5,133 nucleotides of DNA from Actinomycetes bacterium. Its GTDB lineage: Bacteria > Actinomycetota > Thermoleophilia > Solirubrobacterales > Solirubrobacteraceae. Location: positions 1 through 5,133 of the forward strand of contig JAEYAL010000317.1 of assembly GCA_023404805.1 (NCBI GenBank), written 5' to 3'. A program made the translations under genes and the position numbers. This document shows positions 1 through 5,133 of this stretch, in pieces; positions within the stretch are counted from its first letter, which is position 1; each line of letters opens with the position of its first letter. Under the pieces are notes generated by a model. The model had not been told where the DNA came from. It ran no database searches and saw only the letters and a program-made list of their open reading frames with translations.

Positions 1-762
1 CCGCTGGGCACGCCGGAGCAGGTGGGCGGCCCGGCGGCGGCTGGCGATGTCTGGGCGGGGCTTCGCGGGCTGACCCCAGCGCGGATCGGTATCGGCCGCG
101 CTGGCGACGCCCTCACCACCGCTGCGCAGCTCGAGCTGCGGCTCGCGCATGCCCGGGCACGCGACGCCGTGCACACGCCGCTCGACGCCACCGCGCTCCG
201 CGCTTCGCTCGCAGGGCAGCCGACGATCGAGGTCCGCAGCGCAGCCCCGGACCGCGCCACGTACCTCCAGCGCCCCGACCTGGGGCGGGCACTGGCCGCT
301 GGGGAGGCGGCGAGACTCGCCCGGACCCAGCCCGATATCGCCTTCGTCGTCGCGGACGGCCTGTCTCCGCTGGCGGTTCAGCGCCACGCGGCGCCGATGA
401 TCGATGCGGTGCTGGCGCGGCTGCCTGGTTGGTCGCCCGGACCGATCGTCATCGCGACGCAGGCGCGCGTCGCGCTTGGCGACGAGGTCGGCGCCGCCCT
501 CGGCGCGCAGTTCGTCGTCGTGATGATCGGCGAACGCCCCGGACTGAGCGCCGCCGACTCGCTCGGCCTCTACCTCACGTACGCGCCCCGGCCGGGCCGC
601 CGGGATTCTGAGCGCAACTGCATCTCCAACGTCCGCCCGCCGGTCGGGCTGGGCTATGCCGAGGCGGCCGACAAGCTGGCGAGGCTCGTCATCGAGGGAC
701 GCCGGCGCGGCCTCACCGGAGTCGAGCTGAAGGACGAAGCACCGCAGCTCGGATCCGGCTGA
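1..762 (+). CDS. eutC: Ethanolamine ammonia-lyase small subunit EutC (5' end not resolved)
   Basis: EutC pairs with the large subunit EutB to form the adenosylcobalamin-dependent enzyme that splits ethanolamine into acetaldehyde and ammonia; in this family the cofactor is bound at the EutB-EutC interface. Family signatures are clear. Numbered from the GTG at 22, they are GRAGDALTT (25-33), LAHARARDAVH (41-51), YLQRPDLGR (81-89), ADGLS (111-115), GERPGLSAADSLGLY (170-184), RNCISNVRPP (198-207), and the tail RRRGLTGVELKDE. The reading frame is open to the left edge. The GTG at 22 has a GGAG only 3 bases upstream, too close for a normal ribosome site, so the true start may lie outside the window. 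E. coli EutC is about 295 residues with a longer variable N-terminus; here 246 residues follow the GTG and the conserved core is whole. No frameshift is visible. eutB is expected immediately upstream. Identification is by remembered family sequence, with high certainty. Confidence 0.95.
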   Translation, partial: PLGTPEQVGGPAAAGDVWAGLRGLTPARIGIGRAGDALTTAAQLELRLAHARARDAVHTPLDATALRASLAGQPTIEVRSAAPDRATYLQRPDLGRALAAGEAARLARTQPDIAFVVADGLSPLAVQRHAAPMIDAVLARLPGWSPGPIVIATQARVALGDEVGAALGAQFVVVMIGERPGLSAADSLGLYLTYAPRPGRRDSERNCISNVRPPVGLGYAEAADKLARLVIEGRRRGLTGVELKDEAPQLGSG

Positions 763-777
763 CGCCGGATGGGCGTC
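753..777 (+). terminator. Hairpin around the eutC stop codon, candidate terminator
   Basis: ATCCGGC (753-759) and GCCGGAT (764-770) form a perfect 7-bp stem whose 4-base loop TGAC contains the stop codon. A second, mutually exclusive 6-bp stem is GACGCC (761-766) with GGCGTC (772-777). There is no T-run after either, so this is not a classical intrinsic terminator. Actinobacteria often lack the T-run, and the position at the end of the eut gene fits termination or 3'-end protection. The function is inferred. Confidence 0.35.
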
Positions 778-814
778 CCCTGGTCTTGCTGCACCGGGCT
801 CGCGCGACCGGCTA

Positions 815-835
815 GGCGCCCTCAGGTTCGGCGCC
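815..835 (+). other. Intergenic GC-rich hairpin
   Basis: Two copies of the self-complementary hexamer GGCGCC (815-820 and 830-835) are separated by 9 bases and can form a 6-bp stem. It lies in the 133-base gap between eutC and the next gene, with no T-run after it. It could be a second terminator or part of the 5' leader of the next gene, or be chance in GC-rich DNA. I found no convincing promoter in this gap: CGGCTAGGC at 809-817 resembles the -10 region seen before the gene at 4735, but it lacks the final T and a matching -35. Confidence 0.2.
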
Positions 836-895
836 CGGGTGACGAGACATAGGCCAAGCCCGTCTCCCCACACGCCCACAGGCTCCCCCGAATCC

Positions 896-1603
896 ATGCC
901 TCTCTTCCGCGCCCCGCGCCCGGCGCTCGCCTGCGCCGCTGCGCTGCTCATCGTCACGCCAGCCGTTGCCCTCGCCGCCGACTACCCGACGTACCCGAAC
1001 TACCCGACCTCGCCGTCGACGCCGACATCGCCGAATTACCCGGACTACCCGGGCTATCCGAACTACCCCGGCTACCCGACGTCGCCCACGACGCCGACGC
1101 CGTGCCCGTCGGGCTACGTCGGGACGCCGCCGAACTGCCAGGCCATCGTCGACCCGCCGACGCCGACGCCGACGCCCACGCCCACGCCGACCCCGACGCC
1201 CACGCCGACCCCGACGCCGACTCCGACGCCCACGCCGAAGCCCGCCGATCCGACGCCGTCGCCGATCTCGGCCCCCGCGGCGAAGCCCACCCTCGCCTTC
1301 AAGGGCAAGGTCAAGGCCACGAACAAGGGCCAGTTCTCGGTCGCCTGCGTCGTGAAGAACGCCCCGGCAGGTGCTTCGTGCCGCCTCCGTGTGATCGTCG
1401 GCGGCAAGGCGATCGCCACGGTCACCGAGAAGGTCCAGGGCGACAGCGCCCGCCTGCGGATCAACCTGAAGGCCAAGCAGCTGCGCTCCATCCCGCGCAA
1501 CCGCACGGTCCGCGTCGCACTCGATCTGGTCGACGCCAAGGGCAACCCGACGCTGTCCACGCGGCAGACGGTGACCCTGCCCAAGGCCAAGAAGAAGAAG
1601 TGA
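896..1603 (+). CDS. Secreted proline-repeat protein with C-terminal beta-sandwich-like domain
   Basis: The 235-residue product is predicted to be exported. Residues 1-27 form a signal peptide (Arg in the n-region, hydrophobic stretch 10-26, cleavage after ALA at 25-27). Residues 29-67 are 13 tripeptides ending in Pro, mostly X-Tyr-Pro, X-Ser-Pro or X-Thr-Pro. Next comes a two-Cys motif CPSGYVGTPPNC (70-81), then 13 consecutive Thr-Pro pairs (89-114) and KP. Residues 132-229 alternate polar and hydrophobic residues as in a small beta-sandwich, with Cys151 and Cys162 placed for a disulfide. The end is lysine-rich (KAKKKK). I chose ATG 896 over the in-frame GTG 839 because a signal peptide begins there and because the 19 codons before it use codons (AGA, CAT, AGG, CCA, ACA) unlike the gene body. 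No good Shine-Dalgarno is visible. The next gene overlaps its stop by 4 bases. I do not recognise a named family. The proline stretches probably act as stiff linkers across the envelope, and the tail may bind polyanions; both are inference. Confidence 0.82.
   Translation: MPLFRAPRPALACAAALLIVTPAVALAADYPTYPNYPTSPSTPTSPNYPDYPGYPNYPGYPTSPTTPTPCPSGYVGTPPNCQAIVDPPTPTPTPTPTPTPTPTPTPTPTPTPTPKPADPTPSPISAPAAKPTLAFKGKVKATNKGQFSVACVVKNAPAGASCRLRVIVGGKAIATVTEKVQGDSARLRINLKAKQLRSIPRNRTVRVALDLVDAKGNPTLSTRQTVTLPKAKKKK
980..1096 (+). repeat. Thirteen 9-base repeats encoding X-Tyr/Ser/Thr-Pro tripeptides
   Basis: The DNA repeats with a 9-base period inside the secreted proline-repeat protein. The encoded units in order are DYP TYP NYP TSP STP TSP NYP DYP GYP NYP GYP TSP TTP. 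The Tyr codon is mostly TAC and Pro mostly CCG, so the DNA repeat is fairly well kept while the first position of each unit varies. The period keeps the frame, so gain or loss of units would change only linker length. Confidence 0.85.
1160..1237 (+). repeat. Thirteen hexanucleotide repeats (ACGCCG-like) encoding (Thr-Pro)13
   Basis: There are 13 tandem 6-base units of the form ACN CCN, mostly ACGCCG or ACGCCC, with ACCCCG twice and ACTCCG once. They encode an uninterrupted Thr-Pro linker at residues 89-114 of the secreted protein. A 6-base unit cannot shift the frame, so slippage would alter linker length only. This low-complexity DNA also produces long spurious open frames on the other strand (a Val-Gly repeat) and in the other + frames. 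Confidence 0.92.
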
Positions 1604-2955
1604 TCCACCGGCGCGTGCGCACCGGAGCTGCCGCGCGGCGGCTCCGGCTGCTCCTCGGGGCGGCGACGGCCGCGCTGGCGCTGACGGGCGCCCAGCCTGC
1701 TGCTGCCGCCGAGTTCGGCATGTCGGATGGCCGCCCGGCGCTGTTCGACTCCGCTCACCTGCACGCGCTGAACTTCCAGCACGTCCGCCTGGTCCTCCCG
1801 TGGGACGCCGCGCGCCGCGACGGCTCATGGCACGGCTGGCTCGAGCGGGCGCGCCTGCAGGGCTGGCAGGTGCTTGTCGCTCCGACGATCGACACGCCCC
1901 ACGACTGCGACACCGGCAGCTGCAGCGGCCCCTCGCCAGCTGACTATGAAGCGGCGCTGCGCGAGCTGCTCGCCAGCGCCCCGGCGATCACGGCCGTGGC
2001 GGGGTGGAACGAGCCCAACCACAGCATGCAGCCGACCGCGCGCAGCGCGGCCCTCGCCGCGTCGTACTTCGAGGCGGCCCGCGCCGCCTGCGAAGGCCGC
2101 TGCACCGCCGTCGCCGGCAACATGCTCGACGGCAACGGCATGGCGGCGTACTTGAAGGCCTACAAGGCGGCGCTGGTCCACAAGCCAGCGGTCTGGGGCC
2201 TCCACGACTACTTCGACGCCACGTACTTTTCGCGTGCCGGTCTCGACGAGCTCCTCTCCGCGACCGATGGCCCGATCTGGCTGACCGAGACGGGCGGCCT
2301 GGTGACGTTCCGCTCCGACTCCGGAACGCTGCCCTACGACGAGCGGCGCGCCGCTGACTCGCTGCGCTGGGTGTTCACGATGGTCGCCAAGACCCCGCGG
2401 ATCCAGCGCGCCTACCTCTACGGCATGTGGCAGGAGCCGTGGAACGCGTTCGACTCGGCACTCCTGCGCGTCGATGGCCAAGAGCGCGAGAGCATGCAAG
2501 TCTCCCGCGCGTACATCGGCAAGCGGAAGGCGCAGCTCGGCGGCGAACAGCCGCCTGACCTCGCCGACGAGAAGATCGCGGCCGCTGCGGTCGACCCTGT
2601 TGACGCCGCTGCGCCTGGCGGCGTGCGCCGAGCCGGGGATGGCACCGCCGGCCACCTGTACGTGGTCGGCAAACGCCCCAAGACGTCGCACGGCGGCCGT
2701 TTGGCGCTGCAGATCCGCTGCGTCGGCTCGCAGGCCTGCAAGGGCAAGGTCCGGCTCGGCGCCGGGCAGTGGCGCGAGCGGCGCACGGTCGAACTGCCTG
2801 GGTTCGGGCAGAAGACGGTGAAGTTCCGTCTCCCGCCCGAGGCCGCGAAGCGCGTGAACCTGCGCCTGCCGCTGACGCGCGCCGCCTGGGTGGCGGTTTG
2901 CGATTCCACGGCGACCTGCGGGTCGTCGAAGTGGATCAAGCTCCGCGCTGGTTGA
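1600..2955 (+). CDS. Secreted clan GH-A-like glycoside hydrolase with C-terminal beta-sandwich-like domain
   Basis: The 451-residue product is predicted to be exported and probably cleaves a glycosidic bond; the substrate is unknown. Residues 1-37 form a signal peptide (Arg-rich start, hydrophobic 17-32, AAAA before EFG). All eight strands of a (beta/alpha)8 barrel can be traced: about 39-45, 58-68, 88-98, 130-140, 167-176, 195-204, 224-233 and 268-280. Strand 4 ends in WNEPN, giving the acid/base Glu138 preceded by Asn as in clan GH-A. Strand 7 ends in WLTETG, giving the nucleophile Glu230. LHDY (His202) on strand 6 and Trp277 on strand 8 also suit that clan. The exact family (GH5, GH39 or other) is not decided. 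A linker (about 305-345) leads to a C-terminal domain (350-449) with Cys374/380 and Cys434/440. The GTG start at 1600 overlaps the previous stop as GTGA, suggesting translational coupling; GTG 1615 is an alternative giving a shorter signal peptide. Confidence 0.85.
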   Translation: MIHRRVRTGAAARRLRLLLGAATAALALTGAQPAAAAEFGMSDGRPALFDSAHLHALNFQHVRLVLPWDAARRDGSWHGWLERARLQGWQVLVAPTIDTPHDCDTGSCSGPSPADYEAALRELLASAPAITAVAGWNEPNHSMQPTARSAALAASYFEAARAACEGRCTAVAGNMLDGNGMAAYLKAYKAALVHKPAVWGLHDYFDATYFSRAGLDELLSATDGPIWLTETGGLVTFRSDSGTLPYDERRAADSLRWVFTMVAKTPRIQRAYLYGMWQEPWNAFDSALLRVDGQERESMQVSRAYIGKRKAQLGGEQPPDLADEKIAAAAVDPVDAAAPGGVRRAGDGTAGHLYVVGKRPKTSHGGRLALQIRCVGSQACKGKVRLGAGQWRERRTVELPGFGQKTVKFRLPPEAAKRVNLRLPLTRAAWVAVCDSTATCGSSKWIKLRAG

Positions 2956-2966
2956 ACACCGTCCCC

Positions 2967-2995
2967 TCGACGCGGCGCCGCCGATTGACTACGGT
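2967..2995 (+). promoter_or_regulatory. Probable promoter of the propeller gene (leaderless)
   Basis: A -35-like TCGACG (2967-2972, four of six to TTGACA) is followed by a 17-base spacer and a -10-like TACGGT (2990-2995, the TAnnnT form common in actinobacteria). Seven bases later comes the GTG at 3003, just where transcription would start, so the mRNA would have no leader. This agrees with the absence of a ribosome site before that GTG. It lies in the 47-base gap after the hydrolase gene. Confidence 0.45.
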
Positions 2996-3002
2996 GCGTG
3001 CC

Positions 3003-4622
3003 GTGTCAAAGCTGGTTCCGTCCGCGATCGTGATCGGCGCGCTGCTCGCGCCTGCTGGGGCGTCGGGCGCCGAGATCGTCTCGAAGCTCCCCGGGCCCGA
3101 TGGCTTGCCGATCCCGGCGCAGTTCATCGACGCGTCGACCGACGGCCGTTTCGTGCTGCTCCGCGCAGGCATCGTCTCGGGCGCGCCAGCGCCGACCGGG
3201 CCGGAGGCCGATCCGCTCGAGGTCGGCTACTTCCTGGTCCGCGACCGTGTCGCGGACACCACGACCCCGCTCAAGTTCCACGTCGAGCCGGGCGGCGAGC
3301 GGATCTACAACGCCGAGGCGTTCCAGATCAGCGACGACGGAGACCGCGTCATGCTGTCGAGCCCCGAGCTGGGGCCGTTCGTCGGTCAGGGCGATGTCGG
3401 CCAGCCGACGGCCGTCTACGACCGCTCCGACGACCGGATGCTGCGGCTGCCGACGGCGCCGGGGGCGGTGACCTACCCGCGGCCTCGTCTCTCGGCGGAC
3501 GGCACCACGGTCCTGTTCCGGACGAGCGCGACCAAGGACGAGACCGGTGCCGCAGCGTACTCCCCATGGTTCCGCGGGCCCATCGGCGGCGCCGGCAAGC
3601 GCGTGCTGCCGCTGCCCGGCGCCGACGTCGAGGCCGCCAGCGCCGACCTGCAGACCCTGATCTACAGCCGAGACCTGCTCCCAGCCAAGCGGCCGGTAGA
3701 GGACTGGCCGCGCGGCAGCTTCTACGCCGCCAACGTGCTCGGCGTGCAGGTGGGCAACGGGCCGCCGCGCATCCTCGCCGAGGGCACCCACGTCGAGTCG
3801 CCCACGCCCGGGAGCGCGACCTGCACGCCCGAGTCAGGCATCACCACGCACCAGCTCGACCTCGGCGCCGCGTACGTCGCGCCGAGCGCCGCCCGCGCAG
3901 CCTGGCTGGAGTACGACAACTTCGGCCCCGGCACGCTCAAGATCCGCGCCGCAGGTGGCGGGACGACGTCGCAGGGGCTGCCCGCCTGGAACTCGCGTGT
4001 CGTCGCCTTCGGCAACGCCAACCAAGTGCTGTTCACCCCGCCTGCTGGCACCGGCTGGGTCGACTTCGCGAAGGAGCTCGTCAGGGGCGACACCGAGGTG
4101 ATCGGCAGCGCCTTCGGCTACGACTGGGATGGCGGCTCCGCGTACACCACGCGCTACGTGACGGCCGAGCCGTTCAGCGGCACCCCGGTTCCGGCTCCGG
4201 CGCCGTTCACGTTCACCGACGAGCCGGTCGACACGGCCGCGCGGACCTCTAAGGCCGCGTGGTATTCGTGCCCGGTCGGCAGCCCGTCGGCTCCCGTCGG
4301 CGCGTTCGAGCACTACGTGCGGGAGATGTCGCTCTACAAGCCGTACTCCGTGAAGTACAACATCGGCAACGCGATCTTCCGCAGCGCGCCGTCGGCCGCC
4401 GTGCGCCCGGCTGCCAAGATCACGGGCGAGATCACGGTCGCGGGCCTGCAGTACTGGAAGAAGACGGTGTACGGCTCTAGCGCGTACGCGAGCTTCCCGC
4501 GGCCGCTGGCGTGGCTTCCGATGACGCTCAAGATCACGGTGCAGTTCGCTGCGGCCGCCGGCCAGCCGACGCCGGCGCCGCTGACCCGCTCCTACTCGAT
4601 CTACACCACGAAGACCAACTGA
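3003..4622 (+). CDS. Secreted TolB/PD40-like beta-propeller protein with unknown C-terminal domain
   Basis: The 539-residue product has a signal peptide (Lys3, hydrophobic 4-20, cleavage after SGA at 21-23), so it should act outside the membrane. Residues 41-368 contain about six propeller-type repeats. The clearest strands carry the TolB/PD40 pattern of Asp-Gly followed by a hydrophobic strand: STDGRFVLL (45-53), SDDGDRVMLSS (110-120), SADGTTVLFRTS (164-175) and SADLQTLIYSR (213-223). Later repeats, 288-320 and 327-368, are more diverged. Six repeats would match the six-bladed TolB propeller, which in known proteins is a binding platform, not a catalyst. The C-terminal part (369-539), rich in Tyr and Trp, I do not recognise. 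Cys274 and Cys423 are the only cysteines. The start is uncertain among TTG 2985, GTG 2994 and GTG 3003; I prefer 3003 because a -10-like box sits 7 bases before it and the signal peptide is complete. Its ligand and partners are not visible from sequence. Confidence 0.75.
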   Translation: MSKLVPSAIVIGALLAPAGASGAEIVSKLPGPDGLPIPAQFIDASTDGRFVLLRAGIVSGAPAPTGPEADPLEVGYFLVRDRVADTTTPLKFHVEPGGERIYNAEAFQISDDGDRVMLSSPELGPFVGQGDVGQPTAVYDRSDDRMLRLPTAPGAVTYPRPRLSADGTTVLFRTSATKDETGAAAYSPWFRGPIGGAGKRVLPLPGADVEAASADLQTLIYSRDLLPAKRPVEDWPRGSFYAANVLGVQVGNGPPRILAEGTHVESPTPGSATCTPESGITTHQLDLGAAYVAPSAARAAWLEYDNFGPGTLKIRAAGGGTTSQGLPAWNSRVVAFGNANQVLFTPPAGTGWVDFAKELVRGDTEVIGSAFGYDWDGGSAYTTRYVTAEPFSGTPVPAPAPFTFTDEPVDTAARTSKAAWYSCPVGSPSAPVGAFEHYVREMSLYKPYSVKYNIGNAIFRSAPSAAVRPAAKITGEITVAGLQYWKKTVYGSSAYASFPRPLAWLPMTLKITVQFAAAAGQPTPAPLTRSYSIYTTKTN

Positions 4623-4645
4623 GCGGCCGGGCGGCGAGGGTGGCT

Positions 4646-4667
4646 CGGGCGGGCGCCGCGCCGCCCG
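4646..4667 (+). terminator. GC hairpin downstream of the propeller gene, candidate terminator
   Basis: CGGGCGG (4646-4652) and CCGCCCG (4661-4667) form a 7-bp all-GC stem with an 8-base loop, 24 bases after the stop codon. A smaller stem CCCGG/CCGGG (4675-4679 with 4685-4689) follows, then CAAAATC but no T-run. The place is right for a terminator before the independently promoted gene at 4735, but such stems also arise by chance at this GC content. Confidence 0.35.
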
Positions 4668-4721
4668 CGCGCACCCCGGCCTGACCGGGCAAAATCGCGC
4701 CACCGGGGCCCCGTTCGCGGC

Positions 4722-4727
4722 TAGGCT
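4722..4727 (+). promoter_or_regulatory. -10-like box for a leaderless gene
   Basis: TAGGCT matches the TAnnnT form and ends exactly 7 bases before the ATG at 4735, the same geometry as before the gene at 3003. No good -35 is visible at the usual distance. There is no purine-rich ribosome site of normal spacing apart from the CGGGG directly before the ATG. A leaderless start is therefore the simplest reading. Confidence 0.4.
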
Positions 4728-4734
4728 CGGGGTC

Positions 4735-5133
4735 ATGGGGAAGTGGCTCTCCAAGGACCCCGACGCCTACCTGCCCGACCGGCCGCCGCTCGCGCAGCCC
4801 TACCTCGAGCGGGCGCGCGAGCATGCGCTGCGGTTCGACGGGCCGCCGCACGCCCGCGACTGGCGCGACCTCGCGCTTCCATGGCGCGCCGGTCTCGCCT
4901 TCACCGCGTTCTGGCTGGTCACCGCCTACGTCGCTATGGTCGCATCCGGCGCGACCGCGTCGCTCGACACGCTGATCATCGCGGTGCCGATCGTGCTGCT
5001 CGGCCGCTCCGATGCGCTGCGCTGGCACGGCGCCGCGCTGAACGAGCGCCGCGACCGCCCGACCCGCCGGGGCCGCCCGTTCGGCGGCGCGCCGTGGCTT
5101 GCGGTGTTCGCGCTGCACGTGGCGGTCGTGCTG
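4735..5133 (+). CDS. Unrecognised membrane protein (3' end beyond the window)
   Basis: The frame from ATG 4735 is open to the right edge and gives 133 residues. Residues 1-50 are polar and charged, rich in Asp, Arg and Pro (MGKWLSKDPDAYLPDRPP at the start), and probably cytoplasmic. Two hydrophobic segments follow (about 52-72 and 74-91), then a basic loop (91-117, with RRDRPTRRGR), and a third hydrophobic segment begins at about 119. The positive-inside rule puts the Arg-rich loop in the cytoplasm, so the first two segments form a hairpin. Third codon positions are strongly G/C, as in the neighbours, which supports real coding. No family is recognised and nothing ties it functionally to the secreted proteins upstream. 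The minus-strand frame that overlaps it is judged to be a shadow. Confidence 0.72.
   Translation, partial: MGKWLSKDPDAYLPDRPPLAQPYLERAREHALRFDGPPHARDWRDLALPWRAGLAFTAFWLVTAYVAMVASGATASLDTLIIAVPIVLLGRSDALRWHGAALNERRDRPTRRGRPFGGAPWLAVFALHVAVVL

Noticed and set aside
839..895. GTG at 839 as start of the proline-repeat protein
   Set aside because: The 19 added residues are polar, use atypical codons and would precede a complete signal peptide. ATG 896 is the better start.
980..1237. Tandem repeats considered as a CRISPR array or other non-coding repeat array
   Set aside because: The units are 6 or 9 bases with no spacers, and both lie in frame within a coding sequence.
1102..1599. Extension of the hydrolase frame upstream to 1102
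   Set aside because: The extra residues are the Asp-Ala/His-Ala shadow of the Thr-Pro repeat in another frame. A normal signal peptide begins at GTG 1600.
812..1828. Long minus-strand open frame of 338 codons, and another at 1114-1782 with a Val-Gly repeat
   Set aside because: Both run antisense through the Thr-Pro hexamer repeat and GC-rich coding DNA. Their products are low-complexity Arg/Gly or Val-Gly, with no recognisable domain, while the + strand there has a signal peptide and a sensible fold.
2769..3002. Extension of the propeller frame upstream to 2769
   Set aside because: It overlaps the conserved-looking C-terminal domain of the hydrolase in a different frame and would bury the signal peptide in the interior of the protein.
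2981..3009. Minus-strand promoter with a consensus TTGACA at 3009-3004
   Set aside because: No -10-like box lies 16 to 18 bases further on the minus strand, and there is no minus-strand gene to serve.
3834..4754. Minus-strand frame of 306 codons, and similar ones at 1825-2691, 3006-3791 and 4534-5118
   Set aside because: These are antisense shadows in high-GC DNA: Arg-rich composition, no motifs, and they lie opposite + strand genes with signal peptides, propeller motifs or membrane segments.

Overview
The window is very GC-rich (roughly 70% by eye), with G or C in nearly every third codon position, GTG starts and start codons placed where a transcript would begin. Together with several exported proteins carrying small beta-sandwich tails and TolB-like propeller repeats, this suggests a high-GC actinobacterium. 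My best guess is the Thermoleophilia/Solirubrobacterales, but that is inference from style, not from a marker gene. All five genes supported here read on the + strand.

Layout. (1) 1-762 is the 3' part, possibly nearly all, of eutC, the small subunit of adenosylcobalamin-dependent ethanolamine ammonia-lyase; eutB would be expected just upstream, outside the window. (2) 763-895 is a non-coding gap with two GC-rich hairpins, one of them looped around the eutC stop codon. (3) 896-1603 encodes a secreted protein: signal peptide, 13 tripeptides ending in Pro (many of them X-Tyr-Pro), a two-Cys motif, a (Thr-Pro)13 linker, a small probable beta-sandwich and a lysine tail. (4) 1600-2955 encodes a secreted protein with a complete-looking (beta/alpha)8 barrel of the clan GH-A glycoside hydrolase type (WNEPN and LTETG catalytic Glu signatures) plus a C-terminal two-Cys-pair domain. 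Its GTG start overlaps the previous stop as GTGA, so the two are probably translationally coupled. (5) 3003-4622 encodes a secreted protein with about six TolB/PD40-like propeller repeats and an unrecognised C-terminal domain; it appears to be leaderless, from its own promoter. (6) 4735 to the right edge is the start of an unrecognised membrane protein, also apparently leaderless.

How they fit together. eutC belongs to ethanolamine catabolism and seems unrelated to what follows. Genes 3 and 4 of this list form a likely two-gene operon of exported proteins, plausibly acting on or anchored in the cell envelope or extracellular polysaccharide. The propeller gene lies next to them but looks separately transcribed. 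I see no mobile element, CRISPR array, tRNA or rRNA. The nearest thing to an undescribed system is the coupled pair of a proline-repeat secreted protein and a GH-A-like hydrolase with similar C-terminal domains.
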